DNA of 64,000 nt from positions 1-64,000 of the forward strand of contig JAGCUY010000217.1 in assembly GCA_017962605.1 (NCBI GenBank). Reading direction: 5' to 3'. Below are positions 34,930 through 43,720 of the stretch, piece by piece; the first letter of the stretch is position 1; each line of letters starts with the position of its first letter. The notes under the pieces are model-generated. The model had not been told where the DNA came from. It worked only from the letters and a program-made list of their open reading frames with translations, and made no database searches. The translations under genes were made by a program, and so were the position numbers. Source of the DNA: Kiritimatiellia bacterium. Lineage in GTDB: Bacteria; Verrucomicrobiota; Kiritimatiellia; RFP12; JAAYLN01.

Positions 34930-36880
34930 TTGCGTCTTTCGGGTCCGGGTATTTGATTCCTGTCTTGAGCTGGAGCGCGGAAGATGTGGCGCTGGCGTCG
35001 GCCGGAGCCGCGATGATGGTCGGAGTAACGAAGACAAGCAGGTTCGTCTTCTCCTCGACGTCGTTCTTGTAGCGGAAGAGCCAGCCAAGCAGCGGGATCG
35101 AGCCGAGAATCGGAATGCGGTGCTCGACCTTCTTCACCGTCGTGCGAGTCAGGCCGGCGATAACGATTGTCTCGGAGTTCGGCACCGTAACGGTCGTCTT
35201 GGCGGAGCGCTTGGCGATGGTGGGGTTGAGGGCGTCGGTCGCGCTAGTCACGGAGGCGATTGTCGGCTCAAGCGCCATGCGCACCAGTTCGCCCGGCACG
35301 ATGTATGGCGTGAACTTCAGCGTAACGCCCACCTCCATGCGGTCGATAGTCTGGACAGTCTCGCGGTCGGAGCCGGTTCCCTGAATGTTGGACTTGGCAT
35401 AGGGGATGTCATCGACGATCTTCACCTCGGCCTCGATGTTGTTCTGCGCCTGAAGAGAGGTTTCGGAAACGATGTTGAAATGGCTGTCGCTCTTCAGCGC
35501 CTCAATGGCGATGATGCCAGGATAGGAGACGCGAAGATTGCCGGAGGCGTCGTAACCCGTGCCATGCGCGAAGGCCGCAGTCAGGCCCTGCGGCAGGATG
35601 GCGTTGGCGGCGCCCTCGATGACGCTCCCGCTGTCGGAAGTCATGCGGGAACCTGCCGAGACGCGAGTCTGGCCGCTCCTGCCGGGGGAGTCGAGCATCG
35701 TCAGCTGTGGATTCCAGTTGAAGCCGTCGCCATCGGTAACCTCGGCGATCATCACGCTCACGTGGACCTGACCAGGAAGGACATCCATCGCCTCGACGAG
35801 CGAGCGCACCACGCGGAAGTCACCGGGTAGGGCATCGACGACAATTGCGTTATTGACTGGACTTGCCTCAACGGAAATCTTGCGCAGTTCACCGCCGCCC
35901 TGCGCGCGCATGGCCGACTTCTCCAGCAGCGCGGAAAGAGTCTTGGCGACGTCCTCGGCCTTGAGGTATTGCAGCGAAATGGCGTTAAGCGTGCCGCGCC
36001 CGGTGGGGACATCGACATCCAGCTCCGCTACGAGCGCCTTGAACTCCGCAACCTGCGCCTCTTGTCCGACAAGGACAACGGCGTTGGCGGTTGGCGACGG
36101 GATGGCGACGCCGGCGGCAAGCATGGCTCGCGGCGTGACCGCGCCGTTGCCGGCCAGACGCTGGGCCACGGCCGCGCCCTCGCTCTGCACAGACGTGGCC
36201 GCGATGGCGTTAAGCTGCGCCGCGATGGCGTCGGCGTCGGCGAACTTTAGATTGACGATCTCCGTGGTGCGAGCCAGCCCAGGCTTGTCCAACTCGGCGA
36301 CAAGAGCCGCCACGCGCTCCAGTGTTGGGGCGGTGTCGGTGACGACGATAAGGTTGGCGCTTTCGAGCATCGTGATCCAAGACTTGCGGCCGCTGCCGCC
36401 CTCAAGGACGCGCCGAACCTCGTCGGCAGTGGCGTTCTTGAGGCGGAAGACCCGCGTCATCAGGCCATGCGGTGCTGGGGAGGGAGATTGGACAGACTCG
36501 GTTTGACCTTCGCCATTGCCGCCGGGTGCGCCGACAGCAAGGCCGCCGCCTTCTGGCAGGCTCACGATGCGGCAGGTGTGACCGTCATCGACCACGGAAA
36601 GACCCGCCGAAGCGAGGATGGAAAGGCCGAAAGTGTAGATTTCATCGGGAGAGAGGGCCACCGGATCGCCGTCGGGCACCAGCACCGAGAACTCGTTGTC
36701 GAGGCCGCCGGAGATGGCGAAGGGGCGGCCGGAGGCGTCGCTCATCATCTGGGCGAGAACATCGATCTTCACGCGCTCCATAGGACCGAGGCCGATGGTT
36801 GGCGCGGCCTCGCCGGAGGCCGTTGTGGCCGCCATTGCGGCGGCGATTAGTGGTGCGACTAAAGCAATCTTCATTTTCAT
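34919..36880 (-). CDS. Type II/IV-like outer-membrane secretin
   Basis: 653 residues with a signal peptide. Three secretin N-domains follow (VFRLKNATADEVRRVL, EIVNLKFADADAIAAQLNAI, AISLQYLKAEDVAKTLSALL), each with the NAIVV-type strand. The C-terminal secretin domain has VEVGVTLKFTPYIVPG and PILGSIPLLGWLFRYK. It forms a ring channel in the outer membrane for type II secretion or pili. No GspE, F or pseudopilin genes are nearby, so it is a solitary secretin here. Its ATG overlaps the methyltransferase stop (ATGA). Confidence 0.9.
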   Translation of the reverse strand: MKMKIALVAPLIAAAMAATTASGEAAPTIGLGPMERVKIDVLAQMMSDASGRPFAISGGLDNEFSVLVPDGDPVALSPDEIYTFGLSILASAGLSVVDDGHTCRIVSLPEGGGLAVGAPGGNGEGQTESVQSPSPAPHGLMTRVFRLKNATADEVRRVLEGGSGRKSWITMLESANLIVVTDTAPTLERVAALVAELDKPGLARTTEIVNLKFADADAIAAQLNAIAATSVQSEGAAVAQRLAGNGAVTPRAMLAAGVAIPSPTANAVVLVGQEAQVAEFKALVAELDVDVPTGRGTLNAISLQYLKAEDVAKTLSALLEKSAMRAQGGGELRKISVEASPVNNAIVVDALPGDFRVVRSLVEAMDVLPGQVHVSVMIAEVTDGDGFNWNPQLTMLDSPGRSGQTRVSAGSRMTSDSGSVIEGAANAILPQGLTAAFAHGTGYDASGNLRVSYPGIIAIEALKSDSHFNIVSETSLQAQNNIEAEVKIVDDIPYAKSNIQGTGSDRETVQTIDRMEVGVTLKFTPYIVPGELVRMALEPTIASVTSATDALNPTIAKRSAKTTVTVPNSETIVIAGLTRTTVKKVEHRIPILGSIPLLGWLFRYKNDVEEKTNLLVFVTPTIIAAPADASATSSALQLKTGIKYPDPKDANGD

Positions 36881-37746
36881 TTAACCTTCTTTCCCACTCC
36901 CCTGCCCTTTTCAGGCGCAATTCCACCGCAACCGATCCACGCCACTTCAAGGCCCTTGAACCGCCGCTTCATCACGGCAATCGCGTCCCGATTGGAATCG
37001 ACGAGCACGCAGTTCCGGCCAAGGCTGTGAGCGCTTTCGCCAAGGGTTCCCGAGCCGGCGAAGAAGTCCATGACCAAGTCACCCAGCTTCGAGTGAATCC
37101 TGACGATGCGGTCGATGACGCCGCGTGGCTTCTGGGTCGCGTAGCCGGTCTTCTCCCGCCCGTTTGGGCTGACGATGGTGTGCCACCAGACATCGGTGGG
37201 CGTCTTACCGCGCGCAGCCTTCTCAGGGCCGACAAGCCCCGGCGCCATGTACGGGATGCGCGGCATGTCGTCGTAGTTGAAAGTGTAGTGCTTCGGATCC
37301 TTGGCATACCAGAGGATGTTGTCGTGCTTGGCGCTCCACTTCACCTTCGAGCGCGCGCCGTAGTCGTATGCCCAGATGATCTCGTTGATGAAGGAGCTGC
37401 GGCCGAAGATGGTGTCGAGCATCACCTTGCAGTAGTGGACCTCGCGGAAATCCATGTGGAAGAATAGGGATCCGTCCGGCTTGAGAATGCGGTAAGCCTC
37501 GACCATGCGCGGCTGCAGGAATCCGGAAAAGTCATCAAAGGAGTCAGGGTAGCCGTAGCTACGCTCCGCGACCTTCTCCCCGCCGCGCTTGCTGAATCGC
37601 GTCCGCAGCTGACGATGGCCGGTATTGAAGGGAGGATCGATGTAAATCAAATCCACGCTCTCCGACGGCCAACCCCGGAGAACCTCCAGGTTGTCGCCGA
37701 AATGGACTTCAATGCCCGGGCGCCTGCTGGCGGGCTTAGACTTCAT
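36877..37746 (-). CDS. Orphan site-specific DNA methyltransferase (beta-class)
   Basis: 289 residues. Motif IV (DLIYIDPPFNTGHRQ) comes near residue 34, and motif I (VMDFFAGSGTLGESA) near residue 235. This order (IV before I) is that of beta-class amino-methyltransferases, which methylate adenine N6 or cytosine N4. No restriction endonuclease is adjacent, so it is probably regulatory or defensive without a partner. It is coupled by ATGA overlaps to lpxA upstream and the secretin downstream. The recognition sequence cannot be predicted by eye. Confidence 0.9.
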   Translation of the reverse strand: MKSKPASRRPGIEVHFGDNLEVLRGWPSESVDLIYIDPPFNTGHRQLRTRFSKRGGEKVAERSYGYPDSFDDFSGFLQPRMVEAYRILKPDGSLFFHMDFREVHYCKVMLDTIFGRSSFINEIIWAYDYGARSKVKWSAKHDNILWYAKDPKHYTFNYDDMPRIPYMAPGLVGPEKAARGKTPTDVWWHTIVSPNGREKTGYATQKPRGVIDRIVRIHSKLGDLVMDFFAGSGTLGESAHSLGRNCVLVDSNRDAIAVMKRRFKGLEVAWIGCGGIAPEKGRGVGKKVK

Positions 37747-38510
37747 GCAATGACTCCGCGCTGGGACTTTTCGATGAAGTCCAGCAGATGCTCGACCTCA
37801 GGGCAGCCAAAGATGTTCTCGCGCACCTTGGCGATGGCGTTGGAGCGGTTCAGCCCCTCGTGCCAGATGATGCGGTAGGCCTTCTTCAGCGCGGCGATGG
37901 ACTCCTCAGGCACGCCGCGACGCTGGAGCCCCACGAGATTCAGCCCGATCACCTCGGCCGGCTCGCGCGAAACGAGCATGTAGGGCGGAACGTCCTGCGT
38001 GATGCGCGGGGAGCTGGTCATGGACATCGTGCCGATGCGCACGAACTGGTGGACGCCAAGCATCCCGGAAATCACTGCCTTGTCCTCGACCTTCACCTCG
38101 CCGGCAAGCATGGCGGAGTTCGACATGATCACGTCGTCGCCGACCTCGCAGCCGTGGGCGATGTGGCAGTAGGCCATCACGAGGCAGCGCTTGCCGACCT
38201 TGGTGACCTCGCCGTCACGCGTGCCGAGATGCACGGTGGAGAACTCGCGAAGCGTCGTGCCGTCGCCGATGTCGGCGTAGGTGGTGCCGCCGTTGTATTT
38301 CAGGTCCTGCGTCGGCATGCCCACGCAGGCGAAGGGGAAGATCTTGCAGTCGCGGCCGATGGTGGTGTGGCCGTCGATGAAAGCGTGGGCCTGCACGACC
38401 GTTCCCGCGCCGATCTTGACGTTGGCGCCGATGATGGCGTATGGTCCGACCTCGACAGTCGGGTCGAGGATTGCGCCTTCGTTGACGATTGCGGTAGGAT
38501 GAATCTGCAT
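37743..38510 (-). CDS. lpxA: UDP-N-acetylglucosamine acyltransferase LpxA
   Basis: 255 residues with a left-handed hexapeptide-repeat helix from residue 1 and the catalytic His in MAYCHIAHGCEVGD, with GVHQFVRIG following. It starts lipid A synthesis by O-acylating UDP-GlcNAc. It lies 59 bp after the V-ATPase A gene, and no other lpx gene (D, B, K) is present. Confidence 0.96.
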   Translation of the reverse strand: MQIHPTAIVNEGAILDPTVEVGPYAIIGANVKIGAGTVVQAHAFIDGHTTIGRDCKIFPFACVGMPTQDLKYNGGTTYADIGDGTTLREFSTVHLGTRDGEVTKVGKRCLVMAYCHIAHGCEVGDDVIMSNSAMLAGEVKVEDKAVISGMLGVHQFVRIGTMSMTSSPRITQDVPPYMLVSREPAEVIGLNLVGLQRRGVPEESIAALKKAYRIIWHEGLNRSNAIAKVRENIFGCPEVEHLLDFIEKSQRGVIA

Positions 38511-38569
38511 GGCGTTGCTCCGATTGAAATGTCCTTATGTCCTTTGCGAGCCTTGTGACAAAAACATCA

Positions 38570-40312
38570 TCACTGCTTTATGGCGTCTTGGAGAAGCTTC
38601 TCGATCTTGGCCTTAAGTTCGCCGTATGCGGCGCTGTCCTTCGCGGCCTGGTGCCAGTCCTTGAAGGTCTGCGTCATCGTGAGGAAGAAACGGCGCGCGG
38701 CGTCCTTGTCGTCGCCGAAGTCGAACTCGGAATTGATGATCTTCTCCAGGAGGTCGAAGACCTCGCGCTGGCGGGCGACCGGCACCGCAGAATCGACCTC
38801 GTGGAAGGCGTCCTGCTGCAGATAGACGGCATCGAGCAGCTCGCTCTTGAGATAGACGAGGAAGTCGGCCATAGCCGTGCCCTCTTCGCCAACGACCTTG
38901 GTCATCTGCAGGACCTCGTTGCCGCGCCGCAGAACGGCGCGCAGGGCCTCGACGCGCGGCTGCTCGACGACGCTTTCATACTTGCTCCAGCTGTCGAGCG
39001 GATCGATAGCCGGGAAGCGGCGGGCGTCGGAGCGGGCGCGGGAGAGGCCGTGGAAGGCGCCCACGACCTTGAGAGTGGCCTGGGTGACGGGTTCGTCGAA
39101 GTTGCCGCCGGCGGGCGAGACGGTGCCGCCGATGGTGACGGAGCCAATGGAGCCGTCGCGTAGGCGGACACGCCCGGCGCGTTCGTAGAAAGCCGCAACG
39201 ACCGACTCGAGGTAGGCGGGGAAAGCCTCCTCGCCGGGAATCTCCTCAAGGCGGCCTGACATCTCGCGCAGCGCCTGCGCCCAGCGCGAGGTGGAGTCGG
39301 CGAGCAGCAGGACGTTCAGCCCCATCTGCCGGTAGTAGGAGGCGATGGTGACAGCCGTATAGACGGAGGCCTCGCGTGCCGCGACTGGCATCGACGAAGT
39401 GTTGCAGATGATGACGGTGCGGTCCATCAGGGAGCGGCCGGTGCGGGGGTCGGTCATCTCCGGGAACTCGCGGAGAGTCTCCACGACTTCGCCGGCGCGT
39501 TCGCCGCAAGCGGCCAGCACGACGATGTCCACCTCGGCGTGGCGGCTCGTCACCTGCTGGAGGACGGTTTTGCCGGCACCGAAGGGGCCGGGGGTGCAGT
39601 AGGTGCCGCCAAGGGCCACTGGGAAGAAAGTGTCGATCGTGCGCTGCTGCGTGATCATCGTCTCGTTGGGGGAGAGGCGTTCCTCGAAGCAGTTCATCGG
39701 CACCTTTACGGGCCAGCGCTGCGCCATCGCCACGTCGCGTGTCGCGCCCTGGGCGTTCTCGATGACGGCGACCTTGTCGGTAACGGAGTATTCGCCGGCC
39801 TTGGCGATCTCCTTGACCGTCCAGGTGCCGATGGCGCTAAAGGGGACCATGATGCGGTGCTTGAAGATGCCCTCGGGAACGGTGCCGAGAGTGTCGCCGG
39901 CGAGGACCTTGTCGCCGACTTTGGCGGTAGGCTCGAAGGCCCACTTCCGGTCACGCGGCAGCGGGTCGAGGTAGGTGCCGCTCTGGAGGAAGAAGCCGCA
40001 CTGCTCGGCAAGGCGAGGCAGCGGGTTCTGGAGGCCGTCGTAAACCTGGCCGAGTAGGCCGGGACCGAGTTCCGCAGAGAGAAGGTCGCCGGTGAACTCG
40101 ACTGTATCTCCGATGGCGAGGCCGGTCGTGTCCTCGAAGACCTGCATGTCGGCGCGAGTTCCGCGAATACGGACGACCTCGCACATCAGGCGGTGCTGCG
40201 CGCCTTCCGCGCCAGTGACGGCGTAGCCGACTTCGTTCTGCGCAACTGCGCCGTCGAAAAGAACGGAAATCATGTTTCCGTTCACCATTGAGATCTTACC
40301 GGTAGTTTTCAT
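38570..40312 (-). CDS. ntpA: V-type ATP synthase subunit A
   Basis: 580 residues. The Walker A GPFGAGKTVLQQ, the V-type-specific non-homologous insertion before it and SRWAQALREMSGRLEE are present, so this is the catalytic A subunit. The ATG at 40312 gives the normal length; no strong SD is visible. Subunit B would be expected next, but the following gene is lpxA. It is separated from the DUF2764 gene by a G-rich repeat (40343-40440). Confidence 0.95.
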   Translation of the reverse strand: MKTTGKISMVNGNMISVLFDGAVAQNEVGYAVTGAEGAQHRLMCEVVRIRGTRADMQVFEDTTGLAIGDTVEFTGDLLSAELGPGLLGQVYDGLQNPLPRLAEQCGFFLQSGTYLDPLPRDRKWAFEPTAKVGDKVLAGDTLGTVPEGIFKHRIMVPFSAIGTWTVKEIAKAGEYSVTDKVAVIENAQGATRDVAMAQRWPVKVPMNCFEERLSPNETMITQQRTIDTFFPVALGGTYCTPGPFGAGKTVLQQVTSRHAEVDIVVLAACGERAGEVVETLREFPEMTDPRTGRSLMDRTVIICNTSSMPVAAREASVYTAVTIASYYRQMGLNVLLLADSTSRWAQALREMSGRLEEIPGEEAFPAYLESVVAAFYERAGRVRLRDGSIGSVTIGGTVSPAGGNFDEPVTQATLKVVGAFHGLSRARSDARRFPAIDPLDSWSKYESVVEQPRVEALRAVLRRGNEVLQMTKVVGEEGTAMADFLVYLKSELLDAVYLQQDAFHEVDSAVPVARQREVFDLLEKIINSEFDFGDDKDAARRFFLTMTQTFKDWHQAAKDSAAYGELKAKIEKLLQDAIKQ

Positions 40313-40342
40313 GAAAGTAGTAGGGGGCAAGTTGGGGGTCAA

Positions 40343-40440
40343 AAGTGGAATTGTGAATTTGAAATTAGGGATCAGGGATTAGGGGTCAGGGATCAGGGGT
40401 CAGGGGCCAGGGGTCAGGGATTGGGGATGCGGGGTTAGGG
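40343..40440. repeat. Degenerate G-rich repeat (GGGRTYAGGG), G-quadruplex prone
   Basis: More than ten runs of three or more G at three- to five-base spacing on the plus strand, with unit variants of GGGATCA, GGGATTA and GGGGTCA. It lies inside the V-ATPase operon on the template strand for these genes, so the transcript is C-rich here. Confidence 0.85.
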
Positions 40441-41019
40441 ATTAGAAGTTAGCGATTTGAACTTCTCCATACCTTTGTCGTCCTCGATGGAGAACCTGCG
40501 GGCATTGAGTGCGAGCTTCCCGGCGTATGACAGAACGGCCGCCTCGGTAAAGGGCGCGATGCCCTGAAGTTCGTCGAGGATGCGCCAGCGCAGCGCGTCA
40601 AGCGCCCGCTCGCGCTGGAGCGGGTCTTTGGCGGCGAATGCCTGCGCCACGCCCTGGGTGATCATCGCCTCGCAGCCATGAGCATCGCGGGGCGCGGGGC
40701 GAGTCGCGCCAAGGCGGCGCGCACGTTCGGCCGCAACGGCGTTGCGCAGCTGAATCTCGCGGTCGCGCCACTCGGCGAGGAACGGGTGCGAGGAAGGCGC
40801 GGTTTGAAGAACCGCGCCGACAGGACGGGAGGACGCGGAGTTAGGACTGGAAGGCGGGGCGTCTGGACGGGAGGACGCGCCGAGCATTTCATTGGCGGCC
40901 GCCGCCAGCGCCGGGTCAAGCTGATCGCCGCACATTTCCGCAAAAGCCGCCGGCGAAATCTTCGCCGGCTGGTCTTCCAGCAGCATCGGCAACGAGGATA
41001 TGAAGTATTCCAAATTCAC
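40435..41019 (-). CDS. DUF2764-like V-ATPase operon protein
   Basis: 194 residues. The opening MNLEYFISSLPMLLEDQPAKISPAAF resembles the DUF2764 family found between V-ATPase E and A in Chlamydiae and other V-ATPase bacteria. Its place here, between E and A, supports the call more than the motif does. A Pro/Ser/Ala-rich insert near residues 55-80 is encoded by a region with a nine-base palindrome (GGCGCGGTT/AACCGCGCC, 40796-40818). Function in the complex is unknown. Confidence 0.65.
   Translation of the reverse strand: MNLEYFISSLPMLLEDQPAKISPAAFAEMCGDQLDPALAAAANEMLGASSRPDAPPSSPNSASSRPVGAVLQTAPSSHPFLAEWRDREIQLRNAVAAERARRLGATRPAPRDAHGCEAMITQGVAQAFAAKDPLQRERALDALRWRILDELQGIAPFTEAAVLSYAGKLALNARRFSIEDDKGMEKFKSLTSNP
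40796..40818. repeat. In-frame palindrome GGCGCGGTT/AACCGCGCC
   Basis: Perfect nine-base arms with a five-base loop (TGAAG) within the DUF2764-like gene, in its Pro/Ser-rich insert. Confidence 0.85.
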
Positions 41020-41086
41020 GGCGCCAAACCTCCAGACATCAAAACTTCAAGGGCGCTTTCGTCAAACCTACAAAAATCCATAAACC

Positions 41087-41689
41087 TCACTCACGCATGA
41101 GCGCCGCGAGTTCAGGACGCAGCAGGCGCCCGAGAGCATCGGAAATTGCATCGGCAGTAAAGCACTGCTCCACGCGCCCGCCATCGAGCTTGATTGTAAA
41201 ACCATTCGGGAACGCGGGGCTCGCCTCCACGGCAATGCCGCCATTCGCGGCCTTTGCGGCCAGCGCGGCCTTCACGGCTGACGCCATCTTGGCCGCGTCG
41301 CCGCCAAGCGCCACGGCAATGCCCTTCTCTCCCTGCGCAAGATAGCCATCGACGGCCTTGGAAATCCACGCGGAGACTGCGCCTTCATCGGCAAGAGCGC
41401 CCTTGACACCGGCGGCGATGAAATCGGAAACCTGCGCCTGCAAATCAGAAGCGAGCTGGAGCTTGACATCGCGCATAGCCTGGCGGACGGTCGCCTCGGC
41501 GCGCGCGGCGAAGTCGGCCGCTTCGCGCTTAGATTGCTCGCGGGACTTCTCCGCCGCCGCTTCCGCCTTGGCGCGGATCTCGGCGGCTTCCTTCTTCGCG
41601 GCATCGACGATGGCCTTCGCCTCGGCCTCGGCCTTGCCGATTCCGTCGCTCTTGATTTTGTCAAGCAGTGATTGCAGTTCTTCTGACAT
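41087..41689 (-). CDS. ntpE: V-type ATP synthase subunit E
   Basis: 200 residues. The N-terminal 80 residues form an Ala/Lys/Glu-rich coiled coil (KAEAEAKAIVDAAKKEAAEI), followed by a globular C-terminal domain, the peripheral-stalk E layout. AAGGAGA lies close to the ATG at 41689, and TGGTATATT (41716-41724) is its promoter. The gene order E-DUF2764-A matches other V-ATPase operons up to this point. Confidence 0.9.
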   Translation of the reverse strand: MSEELQSLLDKIKSDGIGKAEAEAKAIVDAAKKEAAEIRAKAEAAAEKSREQSKREAADFAARAEATVRQAMRDVKLQLASDLQAQVSDFIAAGVKGALADEGAVSAWISKAVDGYLAQGEKGIAVALGGDAAKMASAVKAALAAKAANGGIAVEASPAFPNGFTIKLDGGRVEQCFTADAISDALGRLLRPELAALMRE

Positions 41690-41715
41690 TACTTTCTCCT
41701 TAAAATGATCAGTTC

Positions 41716-41724
41716 AATATACCA
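41716..41724 (-). promoter_or_regulatory. Extended -10 of the V-ATPase operon
   Basis: TGGTATATT on the minus strand, followed by a leader of about 20 bases with AAGGAG. Confidence 0.6.
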
Positions 41725-41753
41725 AATTTGCGCTTGCGGTGCATCTCCCCTTA

Positions 41754-41762
41754 TGCTATCAT
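41754..41762 (+). promoter_or_regulatory. Extended -10 of the rubrerythrin gene
   Basis: TGCTATCAT, followed by AAGGAG and the ATG at 41785; divergent to the V-ATPase promoter 30 bases away. Confidence 0.6.
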
Positions 41763-41784
41763 TTTTCCCAAGGAGTTAACACAC

Positions 41785-42318
41785 ATGAACCTCAAAGGAA
41801 CAAAAACCGAAGCAAACCTCAAGACCGCCTTCGCTGGCGAGTCGCAGGCCCGCAACAAATATTCCTACTTCGCCTCCCAGGCAAAGAAGGAAGGATACGA
41901 GCAGATCGCCGCCCTCTTCGAGGAAACGGCCGCCAACGAGAAGGAACACGCCAAGCTCTGGTTCAAGCACCTCGGCGGCATCGGCAAGACCGCGGAGAAT
42001 CTGGCCGCGGCAGCCGCCGGCGAGCACGAAGAGTGGACGGAAATGTACAAGCAGTTCGCCGAAGAGGCCCGCGCCGAGGGTTTCGAGGCTCTTGCCAAGC
42101 AGTTCGAGGGCGTCGCCGCGATCGAAAAGCACCACGAAGAGCGCTACCTCAAGCTTCTCGCCAACATCGAGAAGGACGAGGTCTGGGTCAAGGTGGGCGA
42201 AAACCGCTGGCAGTGCCGCAACTGCGGTCACATCTATATCGGCGAGAAGGCTCCCGAAGTCTGCCCGGTGTGCTTCCACCCGAAAGCCTACTTCCAGGTC
42301 GAGGCGGAGAATTACTAG
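41785..42318 (+). CDS. rbr: Rubrerythrin
   Basis: 177 residues. The N-terminal four-helix diiron domain has [27 protein letters not shown] and [15 protein letters not shown]; the C-terminal rubredoxin domain has [22 protein letters not shown]. It reduces hydrogen peroxide in anaerobes. The ATG at 41785 has AAGGAG 10 bases upstream. Confidence 0.95.
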   Translation: MNLKGTKTEANLKTAFAGESQARNKYSYFASQAKKEGYEQIAALFEETAANEKEHAKLWFKHLGGIGKTAENLAAAAAGEHEEWTEMYKQFAEEARAEGFEALAKQFEGVAAIEKHHEERYLKLLANIEKDEVWVKVGENRWQCRNCGHIYIGEKAPEVCPVCFHPKAYFQVEAENY

Positions 42319-42321
42319 GCC

Positions 42322-43626
42322 ATGCACAGTAAGACAGCGGCAATAGCCACAGCAACCGCCGCCCTCGCGTTTCTCGCGGGCTGCGACATTACAGGCACGA
42401 AGAAGACCGCCGAAAAGACGGCCTTCTCAACCGCCACCGTAGCGCGCGGGTCCGTCGTCCAATCCGTGTCCGCAACGGGGACAATCGAGCCGGAGGAACT
42501 GGTCGATATCGGCGCCCAGGTCTCCGGCAAGATACTCTCCTTCGGCACCGGCCTCGACGGCGAGGTGCTCGACTACTGCTCGCTTGTCACCAACGGCATG
42601 ACGCTCGCCAAAATAGATGACGAGACCTACATCGCCGACCTCAACGTCGCGGAGGCGCAGCTGCAGCGGGCTCGCGCCTCCGAGGCCGTTGCCTCCGCAA
42701 GCCTCGTCCAGGCCCGCGTGAATGCCGACCAGGCGCGGCGCGAGTGGGAGCGCGCCCAGAAAATCGGCGTTGGCTCCGCCCTCTCCCGCACGACCTACGA
42801 GAACTACGAGGCAGCCGCGCAGAACGCCGAGGCAGCGCTCGGCATCGCCGAAGCTCAGGTGAAGCAGTCGCAGGCAAGCGTCGTCGAAGCCGAGGCAAGC
42901 GTCGACAAGGCGAAACGCAACCTCAGCTACTGCGAGATCGTGTCGTCAGTCGATGGCGTCATCATCGACCGCCGGGTGAACGTCGGCCAGACCGTCGTCT
43001 CTTCGATGAGCGCATCCTCCCTCTTCCTCGTGGCGCGGGACCTCTCCCGCGTGCAGATATGGGTCGCGGTGAACGAGGCCGACATCGGCTCGATCAAGCC
43101 AGGCGGCCGCGTCACCTTCACCGTCGATACCTTCCCCGGCCGCATCTTCGAGGGCGTCGTGAAACGCATCCGCCTGAACGCGACCGTCACCTCCAATGTA
43201 GTCACCTACACCGTCGAGGTCGAAACCGACAACTCCAACCACATCCTCCTCCCCTACCTCACGGCCAACGTGCAGTTTGAAATCGCACGCGCCGACGGCG
43301 CCATCGTGGTTCCCGCCAAGGCGCTGCGGTTCCGCCCCCCTGCCCCGCCTGACGCGAAAAGCCTGCCGACAGGCGATGCGGTCTTCGTCGTCGATGGCGA
43401 CAACCCGCCGCGCCGCATTCCCGTGAAAGTGCTGCTTTCAAATGGCGTCGATACGGCCATAGAGCCGCTTGAAGGCGCAACGATTGCGGAAGGCGCGAAA
43501 GTCATCACCGGCATCACCACCGCGTCGTCAATCGGCGGCCCAGCCGGAAACGATGGCAGCAGTCCCTTTATGCCGAAGATGCCCAAGCGCAACAAGAGAG
43601 GCAACAGCGGCCCGCCGCCACCCTAA
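42322..43626 (+). CDS. macA: MacA-like periplasmic adaptor lipoprotein
   Basis: 434 residues. A signal peptide with lipobox LAFLAGC anchors it. Beta-barrel, lipoyl and coiled-coil hairpin regions follow (VVQSVSATGTIEPEELVDIG, then LNVAEAQLQRARASEAVA), and SSVDGVIIDRRVNVGQTV is the lipoyl half. It is the adaptor of a MacAB-TolC type exporter encoded downstream. It follows rubrerythrin by only three bases and may be cotranscribed with it. The C-terminus is Pro/Lys-rich. Confidence 0.88.
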   Translation: MHSKTAAIATATAALAFLAGCDITGTKKTAEKTAFSTATVARGSVVQSVSATGTIEPEELVDIGAQVSGKILSFGTGLDGEVLDYCSLVTNGMTLAKIDDETYIADLNVAEAQLQRARASEAVASASLVQARVNADQARREWERAQKIGVGSALSRTTYENYEAAAQNAEAALGIAEAQVKQSQASVVEAEASVDKAKRNLSYCEIVSSVDGVIIDRRVNVGQTVVSSMSASSLFLVARDLSRVQIWVAVNEADIGSIKPGGRVTFTVDTFPGRIFEGVVKRIRLNATVTSNVVTYTVEVETDNSNHILLPYLTANVQFEIARADGAIVVPAKALRFRPPAPPDAKSLPTGDAVFVVDGDNPPRRIPVKVLLSNGVDTAIEPLEGATIAEGAKVITGITTASSIGGPAGNDGSSPFMPKMPKRNKRGNSGPPPP

Positions 43627-43720
43627 TGAATGTGAAATTGTGAAAATGTGAAAACAGCCAACAGCCAATAACCAATGAAAAATAGCACTTTTTCACGTTT
43701 CCACATTTCCGCACTTTGAT
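43627..43720. repeat. Imperfect inverted repeat of GTGAAA units
   Basis: Between macA and the SGNH gene, GTGAAATTGTGAAAATG on the left can pair with the complement of TTTTTCACGTTTCCACATTTCC on the right (about 20 of 26 positions) around a CAGCCAACAGCC core. AT-rich, non-coding. Confidence 0.65.

Noticed and set aside
38570-41689. Archaeal-type or F-type ATPase assignment
   Set aside because: The GPFGAGKT P-loop, DUF2764 neighbour and E-subunit coiled coil match the bacterial V-type ATPase, not F-type.
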